Source: Metasolibacillus sp. (GTDB lineage: Bacteria > Bacillota > Bacilli > Bacillales_A > Planococcaceae). Taken from it: a stretch of DNA of 63,075 bases. Positions 1 to 8,529 of this stretch are shown one piece after another. Position 1 is the first letter of the stretch; each line of letters starts with the position of its first letter. Location: contig NZ_JAMBIZ010000020.1 in assembly GCF_025291715.1 (NCBI RefSeq), positions 1 to 63,075 on the forward strand. The letters are read 5' to 3'. The position numbers and the translations under genes are program-made. Below the pieces are notes generated by a model. The model was given only the letters and a program-made list of their open reading frames with translations. It was not told the origin of the DNA and ran no database searches.

Positions 1-226
1 TTTTTTTATTCGAAGAATAGATTACAGAAAATTCAGTATTATTTACCGTGTTAAATTATTTTAATGCGACGCTTGTGATAGTATATGACTAAAAATAGGA
101 GTATGTAGGGTTATTAATAAGAGGGATTTTATAAAAAAATGATAGAAGATGGATAATATAGAGCAAGCTTAATAACTGTGTGACTAATAATACATAAAAA
201 TAGTTTTGATACGAGGAGGGCATATT
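1..226. other. Non-coding left edge, no gene seen
   Basis: AT-rich stretch before the first gene. No open frame with a ribosome binding site, tRNA or riboswitch core is visible. It presumably holds the promoter of the chemoreceptor gene, but I cannot point to a convincing -35/-10 pair or a sigma-D element. Confidence 0.5.
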
Positions 227-1909
227 ATGAAATTTAAAACATTACGTGCAAAAATTTTATTTGGTTTTAGCATCGTTTTATTAATTGTGGCAATCCAAAG
301 CATATATGTCGTATATGAAGGGATTAAAATGAACGATGAAATTGGTGAGATGATACAAACAGAGCTAGAGCTATCAATTTATGATCAACATTTAGCAAAT
401 TCTGTATCTGCACGTATTGCGGCGGCTAGAGGCTATGTGTTGTCTGGTGATCAAACATTTAAAGATCGTTTTCATGAGTATACAGAGCTATCATTAGCAA
501 ATGAGCAAGCTGCTCATCAAATTATGGCTTCTGAAAAATTAGAAGAATTTTCAGCAAGAGCGAAGGTGTGGCGTGAGCATGTGGAGAAAGATGTGTTTGC
601 GGTTTATGATAGCGGTGATGAGGAAAGGGCTATTGCCAATTTAATGAGCTCTGCTACAGCGGCACGAGAAATTCAATTAGGCTTTGAGGAATTGGCAGCT
701 GGACGTGAAGAAACTGTGCGCCAAACAGGAGCAGGACTTGAGCAAGATAATGCTAGAATTAATACAATAACTACTATCGCAGCAATCGTTGTCATTGCTT
801 TAGCTTTAGTCATTGCATTTTATACAGCAACGGTTATTTCTTCACCAGTAAAGCGCGTTTCGGAGCGTGTACAGCGCATTGCAGATGGCGATTTAACAGA
901 CGATGCTTTAAAGGTGTTATCACAGGATGAAGTTGGGCAGTTAACCGTAGCGACAAATGCCTTGAGTGAAAAATTACATAGTATGCTGCGTCAAATTCAA
1001 AGCGTTTCGAATGAAGTTGCTTCACAAAGTGAGGAATTGCTACAATCGGCTGTGGAAGTGAAAGAGGGAACAACACAAGTTGCTCTGACAATGAATGAAA
1101 TTGCAGAGGGTACAGAGGCACAGGCGAGCAATGCGAGCGATTTAGCAAGCCATATGGACGATTTTGTAGCGAGTGCCCGTGCAGCTGATAACAATGGTGA
1201 TGATGCCAAGGGACATTCAGATAGTGTGCTAGCATTAGCTACAGCAGGGCGTACATTAATGGAAGCTTCCACACAGCAAATGTCAAAAATTGATCATATT
1301 GTCCATGATGCAGTTGTAAAAGTGGAAGGGCTAAATAATAAAACACAGGCGATTTCACAGCTTGTACTAGTGATTAACGATATTGCTAATCAAACAAATT
1401 TATTAGCATTGAACGCGGCAATTGAAGCGGCACGCGCTGGTGAATTAGGAAAAGGTTTTGCGGTCGTGGCAGATGAAGTGCGCAAATTAGCTGAGCAAGT
1501 TTCTGTTTCAGTTGTTGATATTTCGCAAATTGTGGAAGAAATCGTAGAAGAAACAGGCGATGTAACAAATTCATTGAAATCTAGCTATGGTGAGGTACAA
1601 AGTGGTACAACAAAAATTGCAGAAACAAACGAAACATTCAATCATATTGAACAAGCGATTTCTGCGATGTCTGCTAATATAGCAACAGTTTCACAAAACC
1701 TAGAGCAAATCGTTGAAAACTCAACAAGTATTAATAAAGCCGTTGATGAAATCGCAGCGGTAGCAGAGCAATCGGCAGCAGGGGTGGAGCAAACATCTGC
1801 AACGATGCAGCAAACGACTTCAACAATGGAAGAAGTAGCAAACAGTTCTAACGAATTAGCAAAAATGGCTGAGGAGCTCAATAAACACATTCAACAATTT
1901 AAGCTTTAA
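227..1909 (+). CDS. Methyl-accepting chemotaxis protein
   Basis: Transmembrane chemoreceptor of 560 residues that would pass a ligand signal to CheA/CheW. The first membrane segment is at about residues 8-30, followed by an extracellular helical four-helix-bundle-like sensor region to about 185, a second membrane segment at about 188-210, and a HAMP domain ([19 protein letters not shown]). The long coiled cytoplasmic domain carries the conserved hairpin tip, with [20 protein letters not shown] followed by [18 protein letters not shown] 227 is chosen because GAGGAGGG lies at 213-220; a TTG at 206 is upstream of that site. The ligand cannot be read from sequence. It is a single gene followed by a weak terminator. 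Confidence 0.95.
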   Translation: MKFKTLRAKILFGFSIVLLIVAIQSIYVVYEGIKMNDEIGEMIQTELELSIYDQHLANSVSARIAAARGYVLSGDQTFKDRFHEYTELSLANEQAAHQIMASEKLEEFSARAKVWREHVEKDVFAVYDSGDEERAIANLMSSATAAREIQLGFEELAAGREETVRQTGAGLEQDNARINTITTIAAIVVIALALVIAFYTATVISSPVKRVSERVQRIADGDLTDDALKVLSQDEVGQLTVATNALSEKLHSMLRQIQSVSNEVASQSEELLQSAVEVKEGTTQVALTMNEIAEGTEAQASNASDLASHMDDFVASARAADNNGDDAKGHSDSVLALATAGRTLMEASTQQMSKIDHIVHDAVVKVEGLNNKTQAISQLVLVINDIANQTNLLALNAAIEAARAGELGKGFAVVADEVRKLAEQVSVSVVDISQIVEEIVEETGDVTNSLKSSYGEVQSGTTKIAETNETFNHIEQAISAMSANIATVSQNLEQIVENSTSINKAVDEIAAVAEQSAAGVEQTSATMQQTTSTMEEVANSSNELAKMAEELNKHIQQFKL

Positions 1910-1927
1910 AACTAAATTACAGCTCTG

Positions 1928-1985
1928 AAAAGTCAGGCTATTAAGGCACACATCATGTGGTTTCTTAAATAGTTTGGCTTTTCAT
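1928..1985 (+). terminator. Possible terminator after the chemoreceptor
   Basis: Imperfect inverted repeat (1928-1942 with 1968-1982) ending in a T-rich run. The pairing has mismatches in the middle. Confidence 0.45.
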
Positions 1986-2028
1986 TTTACATGGCACATG
2001 GCATAATGCAGAAAAGGGTGATAAGTAA

Positions 2029-2694
2029 ATGAGAAAAATTTTAGTTGTGGATGATGATCCAAATATTTTACAGCTAGTGAAGCTACATTTACAGTCTTGG
2101 CATTATGATATCATTTGTGCTTCAAATGGAATCGAAGCATTACAGCAAATGACAGAGGCTGTTGATTTAGCAGTTGTTGATGTAATGATGCCGCAGATGG
2201 ATGGCTTACAATTAACGAAAAAGTTAAAGGAAGAATGGGAAATTCCAATTTTGCTGTTGACGGCTAAAGGGCAAATAGAGGATAAAAGAGAAGGTTTTAG
2301 CGTTGGGGCAGATGATTATGTCGTCAAGCCTTTTGAGCCAGATGAATTGTTATTCCGCATTCAAGCGATTTTACGGCGCTACGATAAACCAACAGAAACA
2401 GCCATTGAAATAGGAGATTTACTCATTGACAGGCGCACATTACAAGTAATCAAAGGGCAAATGAAGCTTGTTTTACCCCTTAAAGAGTTTGAGCTACTTG
2501 CTATTCTTGCAAGCAGGGCACAAATTTTTCAAAGAGATTATTTAATGGAGCAAATATGGGGATTAGATTATGAGAGTGATGATACGTTAAATACACATAT
2601 TAAACGCCTAAGAGAAAAGCTTGTACGGCTTGAAAGCACTGTACAAATTACGACGATACGCGGCGTAGGCTACAAGCTTGAGGTTATGCAATGA
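2029..2694 (+). CDS. OmpR/PhoB-type response regulator
   Basis: DNA-binding response regulator of 221 residues. The receiver domain (about 1-115) has the acidic pocket DDD near the start, the phospho-acceptor Asp in VVDVMMPQMDG, and the conserved Lys in VVKPFEPDEL. The C-terminal winged helix (about 125-221) ends in TIRGVGYKLE, typical of the OmpR class. The start follows AAAAGGGTGA. The stop codon overlaps the start of the histidine kinase gene (ATGA), so the two are translationally coupled and are surely partners. Which B. subtilis pair it corresponds to cannot be decided. Confidence 0.95.
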   Translation: MRKILVVDDDPNILQLVKLHLQSWHYDIICASNGIEALQQMTEAVDLAVVDVMMPQMDGLQLTKKLKEEWEIPILLLTAKGQIEDKREGFSVGADDYVVKPFEPDELLFRIQAILRRYDKPTETAIEIGDLLIDRRTLQVIKGQMKLVLPLKEFELLAILASRAQIFQRDYLMEQIWGLDYESDDTLNTHIKRLREKLVRLESTVQITTIRGVGYKLEVMQ

Positions 2695-4070
2695 AAATTT
2701 ACTCTACTTTATATTTCAAATATATTGTCGTGACATTGGCTATTATGTTTTTTAGTGGTGTACTCGCATTGCTTGCAACAAATGCCTATTATCATCGCGT
2801 TATTAAAGAGCAAAACGATGCGAAAAATGTGGCGATTGTGCAAAAGATGACACAATATATTATGGAAAATGAGCAGCTAAATTTAGATGCCTATTTGCAA
2901 ACATTGGCAAATGTCGGTTATCAGTTATATGTAGTTGATGGACAAGGACAGGATACCTTTTATGGTAGTGCTTTTCGCTTAACAGAGCTTGATGATAGCG
3001 TGAAGCATGCTGTTTTGGAGGGGCAGATTTATCATGGAATGCGCGATTATCCACGCCAGCTGTTTATTACAGGTTTTTTTGCCAACGATTTAACAAATTC
3101 TGTAGGTGTACCTTTTCATTATGATGAAGAAAAATATGCATTGTTTGTTCGTCCGGATATTCGTATGCTGTTCAGTGAAATGCATGTTGTACTTGGGAAT
3201 ATGATGCTGATTTCTTTAGTCGCAACGTTAATGGCTATTTTGCTTGCTGCTTGGTATTTAGTAAAGCCAATACGTGCTTTAACAAAAGCAACAAAGCAAA
3301 TAGCGAAGGAAGATTATGATGTGACAATTGAGATTGCACGTACAGATGAGCTTGGGCTATTGGCGAAAAGCTTTAATAAAATGGCGCAGGATTTAAAGCA
3401 GCAGGATGAGACACGCAAAAGCTTTATTCGCAACATTTCTCATGATTTGCAAACACCGTTACAAAATATAAATGGCTATGCGAATTTATTAAAAAGTAAA
3501 GAGCTAACAGACGAAAATCGCTTGCATTATGCGGACATTATCGAAGCAGAAACAGGTCGTCTCTCAAGCTTAACAAAGCAGCTCTTACTGCTGAATTCAC
3601 TAGACGAGCTTGCCTATAAAAGGCAGCAAACAGCTATTAATATATCTGAGCAAATTGAACGAATTGTCATGAAAAATCAATGGCTAATTGAGCAAAAAGA
3701 GCTTGCGATATGGCTACAATTGGACGCGGCGATATTTGATGGTGATGAAACATTGCTTGAAAACCTTTGGGAAAATCTTATTGCCAATGCGATTAAATAT
3801 AATCGTCAAGGTGGCGAAATTAATATTACAGTACAAAGCGATTCGGCTGTAATTACGATCGAGATTGCCGATACAGGTATCGGCATTGAACAGGAGCATC
3901 TCCCGCATATTTTCAAGCGCTTTTATCGCGTGGATGAAGCAAGACAAACGAAGGGAACAGGCTTAGGACTGGCGATTGTTCAAGAGATTATTCATTTTTA
4001 CAATGGCCAAATTACGATGAATAGCAAAGAAAATGCAGGAACAACAATAATCATTAAATTGCCTAAGTAG
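2691..4070 (+). CDS. Sensor histidine kinase
   Basis: Membrane sensor kinase of 459 residues. Membrane segments are at about 10-30 and 168-190, flanking an extracellular sensor region of about 135 residues. A HAMP domain follows, then a HisKA domain with the phospho-acceptor His251 in NISHDLQTPLQN, then the ATPase domain with the N box (NLIANAIKYN), G1 (DTGIGI), F box (FKRFYR) and G2 (GTGLGLAI). It overlaps the regulator gene by 4 nt. The stimulus is unknown; nothing in the sensor region resembles a named domain to me. Confidence 0.95.
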   Translation: MKIYSTLYFKYIVVTLAIMFFSGVLALLATNAYYHRVIKEQNDAKNVAIVQKMTQYIMENEQLNLDAYLQTLANVGYQLYVVDGQGQDTFYGSAFRLTELDDSVKHAVLEGQIYHGMRDYPRQLFITGFFANDLTNSVGVPFHYDEEKYALFVRPDIRMLFSEMHVVLGNMMLISLVATLMAILLAAWYLVKPIRALTKATKQIAKEDYDVTIEIARTDELGLLAKSFNKMAQDLKQQDETRKSFIRNISHDLQTPLQNINGYANLLKSKELTDENRLHYADIIEAETGRLSSLTKQLLLLNSLDELAYKRQQTAINISEQIERIVMKNQWLIEQKELAIWLQLDAAIFDGDETLLENLWENLIANAIKYNRQGGEINITVQSDSAVITIEIADTGIGIEQEHLPHIFKRFYRVDEARQTKGTGLGLAIVQEIIHFYNGQITMNSKENAGTTIIIKLPK

Positions 4071-4103
4071 TTCAGCTTGAGTTCAGATAGCGATATTACA
4101 ATA

Positions 4104-4134
4104 CTTCCATACACAATAGTATGGAGGTTTTTTT
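4104..4134 (+). terminator. Terminator hairpin that contains the next gene's RBS
   Basis: Nine-base-pair stem (4104-4112 with 4119-4127, one wobble), six-base loop and seven Ts, a typical intrinsic terminator for the two-component operon. The GGAGG in the 3' arm (4123-4127) is also the only ribosome binding site for the ATG at 4135. Confidence 0.75.
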
Positions 4135-4521
4135 ATGGAAAAAGTATGGAGTATACGTTTAATTCGTTTAGCAGCAATTTTTGGTTTAATAGGAGCAGTA
4201 TTAGGCTCTGATATGGCAGGTTCGGGCAACTACCAATTTAGAGCAATTCATGCACATATGCTTGTTGTAGGCTGGCTATCTGTTTTTGCATGGGGATTAT
4301 TTTATAAGATTTATCGTGTTCGTGTGAAAAAGTTGGTATCTTTACATGGTTGGATGACCGTGATAGGTTCAGTCGGTTTAACAATCGGCATGCTATTTTA
4401 CAATGTCAATCCACTGCACATGAATGAAGTGTTCACATTAATTACGTTTATTGCAGGAGGCACTGCCCTATTAGTAAGCTTTTCGTTGTTTATTGCAATT
4501 ACATTTTTGCTGGAGGAGTGA
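4135..4521 (+). CDS. Small four-helix membrane protein
   Basis: Hydrophobic protein of 128 residues with four predicted membrane helices. The second begins with the stretch IHAHMLVVGWLSVFAWG, which recalls helix sequences in subunit I of haem-copper oxidases and NO reductases (His-x-His before a Gly-Trp helix), but the protein is far too short to be an oxidase. The RBS is inside the terminator hairpin just upstream, so expression may depend on read-through from the two-component operon. Function unknown; it is confidently protein-coding but not identified. Confidence 0.75.
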   Translation: MEKVWSIRLIRLAAIFGLIGAVLGSDMAGSGNYQFRAIHAHMLVVGWLSVFAWGLFYKIYRVRVKKLVSLHGWMTVIGSVGLTIGMLFYNVNPLHMNEVFTLITFIAGGTALLVSFSLFIAITFLLEE

Positions 4522-4561
4522 ATTGTGTGAGAATTGTGTGTGTGCCTGGCACCCACACAAT
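4521..4561 (+). repeat. Dispersed palindromic repeat, copy A
   Basis: An AATTGTGTG unit (4521-4529) is followed by a 29-nt palindrome at 4533-4561: ATTGTGTG, t, GTGCC, t, GGCAC, c, CACACAAT. It lies 19 nt upstream of the menE ribosome binding site. It is the most complete of five copies in the window (the others are near 13.5, 25.55, 31.07 and 31.92 kb). Confidence 0.85.
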
Positions 4562-4596
4562 ATGCTACAATAATTCAATGAAGGAGGCGTTTAAAA

Positions 4597-6027
4597 TTGC
4601 AGCCAAATTGGATTAAACAGCGTGCCTATTTAACACCAAATCGCATTGGACTCCGCTTTGGAGGAGAGGGCTGGACTTTTCAGCAATTGCATGAGGAAGC
4701 ATTATATAAAGCAAGACAATTAGCCAAATTTGTTGGGCGAGGCGAGAGAGTAGCGATTTTTGCACCTTCTACCCCAGAGCTGATTAAAGTGATTTATGGA
4801 TGTATGCACCTACAGCTAGAAATGGTGCTTTTAAATGGGCGCTTGTCTACGGAGGAGCTTGCCTATCAAATTGAGGATGCACAGGTAGCGATGGTATTAG
4901 CCGCAGCTAGTGACGTACATAAGTTACCACAAAATATCGAAGTCATGACATTTGAGCAGCTAATAGAGACGGAAGCAATTGACATCAATATTGCGACAGA
5001 GTGGCAGGACAATCAAACGATTTCTATTATGTATACTTCTGGTACGACAGGATTTCCGAAAGGTGTACGCCAAACTGTGCAAAATCATAGTATGAGCGCG
5101 ATTAGCTCTGCATTGAATTTAGGCATTACAGAGCAGGATGTATGGCTTTGTACTGTACCAATTTTCCATATTAGCGGATTTTCCATTTTAATGCGGTCAT
5201 TGTTGTACGGAGCAACGGTTTGCTTATATGAGAAGTTCGATGAGCAGGCTTGTGTGCAGGAAATTGTAGCAGGACGTGTAACAACTATATCGCTCGTATC
5301 AGTTATGCTCGAGCGTGTTTTAAGTGAAATGGAGCGCTTGCAGGTGCAGGCACATCCTAATTTTAAAACAGTGCTTGCGGGCGGTGGCTCGATTCCAGTT
5401 GATTATTTACAGCGTGCAGCGAAAGTACAGCTACCTGTTGTGCAAACATATGGAATGACAGAAACGTCGTCGCAAACAGCAACCCTTGCTAGCACTGATG
5501 CATTGCGTAAAATTGGCTCAGCCGGAAAGCCGCTATTTTTTAATGAGGTACGCATTCAAGGTGCTGATGAGCCATTTGCTGAAGGAGAAATTTGCATTCG
5601 TGGCCCGCATGTCACACCAGGCTATATTGGTCGCTTTGCTGAGCGTGCAAGCACAGAAAATGGCTGGCTACTAACAGGGGATATTGGCTATTTAGATGAT
5701 GAGGGCTATTTGTATGTTGTGGACCGTCGTGCAGATTTAATTATTTCTGGTGGTGAAAACGTTTATCCAGCAGAAATTGAAAATGCCTTACTTGCACATC
5801 CAAGCGTATTAGAAGCCGGTGTCTGTGGTTTAATGGATGACAAATGGGGACAAGTACCGATTGCCTTTGTCGTTTTAAAGCAAGCGGTCACAGAGGCTGA
5901 GCTACAGGCATTTTGTCAGCAAAGGCTTGCGCGCTACAAGCTACCGAAGCAATTTTATTTCGTTGATAGCCTGCCACGCAATGGGGCAAATAAGCTGTTA
6001 AGAAGAAAATTAATCGAATTATTATAA
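4597..6027 (+). CDS. menE: 2-succinylbenzoate--CoA ligase
   Basis: Acyl-adenylate-forming enzyme of 476 residues that activates o-succinylbenzoate with ATP and CoA in menaquinone synthesis. The P-loop-like motif is IMYTSGTTGFPKGV at about residue 145, the A5 region is QTYGMTETS, and A7-A8 are LTGDIGYLDDEGYLYVVDRRADLI; the C-terminal catalytic Lys lies in RNGANKLLRRKL. The start is TTG 4597, nine bases after a perfect AAGGAGG (4581-4587). In B. subtilis menE also lies near ytkD. No other men gene is in the window. Menaquinone fits the cytochrome bd oxidase encoded further on. Confidence 0.93.
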   Translation: MQPNWIKQRAYLTPNRIGLRFGGEGWTFQQLHEEALYKARQLAKFVGRGERVAIFAPSTPELIKVIYGCMHLQLEMVLLNGRLSTEELAYQIEDAQVAMVLAAASDVHKLPQNIEVMTFEQLIETEAIDINIATEWQDNQTISIMYTSGTTGFPKGVRQTVQNHSMSAISSALNLGITEQDVWLCTVPIFHISGFSILMRSLLYGATVCLYEKFDEQACVQEIVAGRVTTISLVSVMLERVLSEMERLQVQAHPNFKTVLAGGGSIPVDYLQRAAKVQLPVVQTYGMTETSSQTATLASTDALRKIGSAGKPLFFNEVRIQGADEPFAEGEICIRGPHVTPGYIGRFAERASTENGWLLTGDIGYLDDEGYLYVVDRRADLIISGGENVYPAEIENALLAHPSVLEAGVCGLMDDKWGQVPIAFVVLKQAVTEAELQAFCQQRLARYKLPKQFYFVDSLPRNGANKLLRRKLIELL

Positions 6028-6030
6028 GAT

Positions 6031-6063
6031 AAAGCGCATGAAACCATAGATTTCATGCGCTTT
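6031..6063 (+). terminator. Terminator hairpin after menE
   Basis: Perfect 13-bp stem (6031-6043 with 6051-6063) and a seven-base loop between menE and the convergent znuA. It has A-rich and T-rich arms and probably serves both strands. Confidence 0.75.
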
Positions 6064-6134
6064 ACGTGTGAACATAAGCTGTTGTGTGCGAATTTCGCTT
6101 ACTTACGTGCGAATCATGCCATTCTACCTGTGAT

Positions 6135-7103
6135 TTATTGCAAAGCCTTTGCCAATTGCTCAATATTATGCTGCATTAATGTGAAATACGTTTCATTATT
6201 TTTAATATCATCCTTCGTTAATACGCTTAAATTATGCAATGTTAATGCTTCTGCTCCAACTTCCTTTTGAATGACAGATGTTAAATTAGAAGAAACATTT
6301 TGTTCAAAGAATATATATTGAATGTTTTCTGCCTTTGCTAAATCCACAATTTTAGCTAGCTGTTTTTGTGACGGCTCGCTTTGTGAGTTTAAGCCTGCAA
6401 CAGGTACTTGGTTAAAGCCGTAATGTCCTGCAATATAGCCGAATGCTGCGTGCGATACGAAAAATGTTTTCTTTGCTGTGCTAGCAGCCATTTCTTCAAA
6501 ATCAGCGTTCAATTGATCAAGCTCTTTTGTTAAAACCTCATAATTTTTTGTGAAGAAAGCCTCTTGTTCAGGCAATGTAGCGACTAACTCATCTTTAATT
6601 GCGAGCGCAAGCTCCTTTGAAAGAACAGGAGATAACCAAACATGTGTGTCATGCTCATGATGACCGTGTTCCTCATGCTCACCTTCATGGTCGTGATCAT
6701 GCTCTTCCTCATCCTCTGCATGCACGTGCCCTGTAGAAATATGGAATTGAGCCTCTGAAATATTGTTTGCAGTTGCAACTAATTTGACATGCTCATTTGC
6801 TAATGTTTTTTTAGCATTTTCTACAAAGCCCTCTAACCCTTGCCCAATATAAAAGAACATGTCAGCATCTGCTAGTGCCATCATATCCTTTTGTGTTGGT
6901 TCGAATGAGTGCTCATTTGCGCCAGCAGGGTAAATCGACTGAACATTCACGAATTCACCGCCAATACGCTCTGTAAAATATTGCAGTGGGTAAACAGTTG
7001 TATAAACAGAAATTGTATCCTCAGATGAATTTTGCTCCTCACTACCACATGCTGCTAGCAATGCGACGATAGCGAATAAAAAGAAATAAAAGGTTTTTTT
7101 CAT
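6135..7103 (-). CDS. znuA: Zinc-binding lipoprotein of an ABC importer
   Basis: Cluster A-I (ZnuA/AdcA type) solute-binding lipoprotein of 322 residues. The signal peptide ends in the lipobox LLAAC. A His/Asp/Glu-rich loop (about residues 125-155), characteristic of zinc rather than manganese binders, lies ahead of a metal-ligand His in DTHVWLSP; further ligands fall in FFVSHAAFGYIAGHYG and the late Glu/Asp region. Two Zur boxes precede the start, so it should be induced by zinc starvation. No permease or ATPase gene is adjacent, so the transporter partners must be elsewhere. Confidence 0.93.
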   Translation of the reverse strand: MKKTFYFFLFAIVALLAACGSEEQNSSEDTISVYTTVYPLQYFTERIGGEFVNVQSIYPAGANEHSFEPTQKDMMALADADMFFYIGQGLEGFVENAKKTLANEHVKLVATANNISEAQFHISTGHVHAEDEEEHDHDHEGEHEEHGHHEHDTHVWLSPVLSKELALAIKDELVATLPEQEAFFTKNYEVLTKELDQLNADFEEMAASTAKKTFFVSHAAFGYIAGHYGFNQVPVAGLNSQSEPSQKQLAKIVDLAKAENIQYIFFEQNVSSNLTSVIQKEVGAEALTLHNLSVLTKDDIKNNETYFTLMQHNIEQLAKALQ

Positions 7104-7117
7104 TGTTCAACTCTCCT

Positions 7118-7138
7118 AAATAGTAATTATTACGATTT
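7118..7138 (-). promoter_or_regulatory. Zur box, proximal to znuA
   Basis: Near-palindrome with core TAGTAATTATTACGA at 7121-7135, matching the Bacillus Zur consensus (TCGTAATnATTACGA) with one changed base. It starts about 15 bases upstream of the znuA ATG. Confidence 0.8.
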
Positions 7139-7163
7139 GAATAAATCAACAATTTTTATCATA

Positions 7164-7178
7164 TCGTAATCATTACGA
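7164..7178 (-). promoter_or_regulatory. Zur box, distal to znuA
   Basis: TCGTAATCATTACGA, a perfect 15-base match to the Bacillus Zur operator, about 60 bases upstream of the znuA start. Two operators suggest tight zinc repression. Confidence 0.88.
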
Positions 7179-7187
7179 AAAAACAAC

Positions 7188-7225
7188 AAAAAAAGCCTTC
7201 GAAAATTTATTTTTTTTTCGAAGGC
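7188..7225 (-). terminator. Terminator of yidD
   Basis: On the minus strand an 11-bp stem (7215-7225 with 7195-7205) is followed by seven Us. The stem overlaps the last codons of yidD. Confidence 0.8.
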
Positions 7226-7440
7226 CATTTTTCTGGCACTGGATCAAAGCCACCTGGATGCAGAGGATGGCATTTTAGTATGCGCGTTGTTGTTAAAATG
7301 AATCCTTTTATTGCCCCATGCTTTTGAAAGGCTTCCAATCCATAGCTTGAGCAAGTAGGGTGGAAGCGGCAGGTTGGCGGTGTCATAGGTGAAATATATT
7401 TGCGGTAAAATTGGATAATCCAAATAAAGGGATATTTCAT
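7207..7440 (-). CDS. yidD: Membrane protein insertion efficiency factor
   Basis: Short YidD-family protein of 77 residues associated with YidC-dependent membrane insertion. The family signature is clear: [20 protein letters not shown], then [12 protein letters not shown] and a closing HPGGFDPVP. The N-terminal amphipathic stretch would attach it to the inner leaflet. Its ATG overlaps the stop of a small membrane gene upstream (ATGA). Confidence 0.93.
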   Translation of the reverse strand: MKYPFIWIIQFYRKYISPMTPPTCRFHPTCSSYGLEAFQKHGAIKGFILTTTRILKCHPLHPGGFDPVPEKWPSKKK

Positions 7441-7589
7441 TTTCTATGGTGCTCGTCCTGTGATTTTGTAGGCATTGGATCAATCGTTTGTTTCGTTGAA
7501 AAATTATTTTGACGTGCAATCAATATAATAGCGATAGCGAATGTTGCCATTATAGCAATCACGATAATAAAAACTAATGGAAGACTCAT
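7437..7589 (-). CDS. Small single-span membrane protein upstream of yidD
   Basis: Unrecognised protein of 50 residues: an N-terminal hydrophobic helix (about residues 4-25, rich in Ile/Val/Ala) and a polar, charged tail ending DEHHRK. The start ATG follows GAGGTG at a good distance, and the stop overlaps the yidD start by 4 nt, which makes it a real translated gene coupled to yidD. Function unknown; a role near the membrane-insertion machinery is inference from position only. Confidence 0.72.
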   Translation of the reverse strand: MSLPLVFIIVIAIMATFAIAIILIARQNNFSTKQTIDPMPTKSQDEHHRK

Positions 7590-7687
7590 CTAATTCACCT
7601 CATCATCATTATAGCAAATTCCATATATTTCGCTATATAATCGTTTGACAAAATGGGTATCATAAGAAAAATGAAAGGAGCATGGAA

Positions 7688-8002
7688 ATGAAAAAATGTC
7701 CGATGTATGTTTCGATAACGGATTTGACATGTAGCCATATCCCAAATTTATCGTCAAATGAATTTAAAGTAGAGCTAGAGCCTGCAATCGCCCGTATTTT
7801 TACAAAGCTATTTCATCAAATCAATGGTCTTGAAGGGCATAATTTATGGCGTGCCCATTTGCCTTATATACCGTACCATTATGATGCCTTAAATCATGAT
7901 ATTGATCGACGTCTACAAAAAATTTATGTCCTGCTGCATGAATTTGGTGATGAGCGTACGAAAAAGTTTGTTGAGCAATTGCCTTATTTTAAAGCTATAT
8001 AA
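7688..8002 (+). CDS. Conserved hypothetical protein, about 104 residues
   Basis: Soluble protein without membrane segments. It contains CPMYVSITDLTCSHIPN near the start and an aromatic/His stretch (NLWRAHLPYIPYHYDALNHD), ending FVEQLPYFKAI. I do not recognise the family. ATG 7688 is preferred over the in-frame ATG at 7682 because AAAGGAG (7674-7680) is then seven bases away rather than one. It is monocistronic, upstream of ytkD. Confidence 0.72.
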   Translation: MKKCPMYVSITDLTCSHIPNLSSNEFKVELEPAIARIFTKLFHQINGLEGHNLWRAHLPYIPYHYDALNHDIDRRLQKIYVLLHEFGDERTKKFVEQLPYFKAI

Positions 8003-8011
8003 TTGAACGCT

Positions 8012-8051
8012 GCCAGCTCCTTCGGTACACTAATAGCAAGAAGGAGTTGGC
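8012..8051 (+). promoter_or_regulatory. RBS-sequestering hairpin upstream of ytkD
   Basis: A 12-bp inverted repeat (8012-8023 with 8040-8051, one G-U) with a 16-base loop. The 3' arm holds the AAGGAG ribosome binding site (8041-8046) of the ATG at 8056. There is no T run, so it is not an intrinsic terminator. Confidence 0.6.
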
Positions 8052-8055
8052 TACT

Positions 8056-8529
8056 ATGTTTACGTTTATAGATGAAAATGGCTATAAAGTTGTTTTGCGC
8101 TTTGATCAAGGCCCTTTTGAAATTGAGCCTCGCCACGTTTTAGCACTTGTTCAGCATCAAGGGAAATGGCTGTGTGCAGTACATAGAGTGCGTGGAGTAG
8201 AATTTCCAGGGGGCAAGCAGGAAGAAGGCGAAACGCTGTTACAGGCAGCAGCACGTGAAGTTTATGAGGAAACGCAGGTACATATAAAAGATGTGGAATG
8301 GTTTGCTTATTATGTAGTACATACAGAAACGCCATTTTGCAAGGCAGTATTTACAGCAAAAGTGGAGGATATTGAAGCATTTGTAGGTGAATATGAAACG
8401 GCAGGGCGGCTATGGCTAACAACAGATGAGCTATTGCATCATCCGAATTTAAGCTTTTATATGCGCGATGCAGGCATGAAAAAGATGTTACAGGAAGTGA
8501 ACCGTGATGAAGAAAGATGGAATGATTGA
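8056..8529 (+). CDS. ytkD: NUDIX hydrolase, YtkD-like 8-oxo-dGTPase
   Basis: Nucleoside triphosphate pyrophosphohydrolase of 157 residues. The Nudix box is present as GGKQEEGETLLQAAAREV followed by YEETQV, with the usual Gly after EExT-like residues replaced by Gln. Flanking sequence (FDQGPFEIEPRHV at the start, SFYMRDAGMKKML at the end) matches the layout of B. subtilis YtkD, which removes oxidised dGTP and has RNA 5'-pyrophosphatase-like relatives. ATG 8056 is used; a TTG at 8047 sits on the RBS. It overlaps the next gene by 26 nt. Confidence 0.85.
   Translation: MFTFIDENGYKVVLRFDQGPFEIEPRHVLALVQHQGKWLCAVHRVRGVEFPGGKQEEGETLLQAAAREVYEETQVHIKDVEWFAYYVVHTETPFCKAVFTAKVEDIEAFVGEYETAGRLWLTTDELLHHPNLSFYMRDAGMKKMLQEVNRDEERWND

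Noticed and set aside
8066-8335. Antisense frames opposite ytkD and many other genes
   Set aside because: Long antisense frames are expected opposite AT-biased coding sequence; none has both an RBS and a plausible protein pattern.
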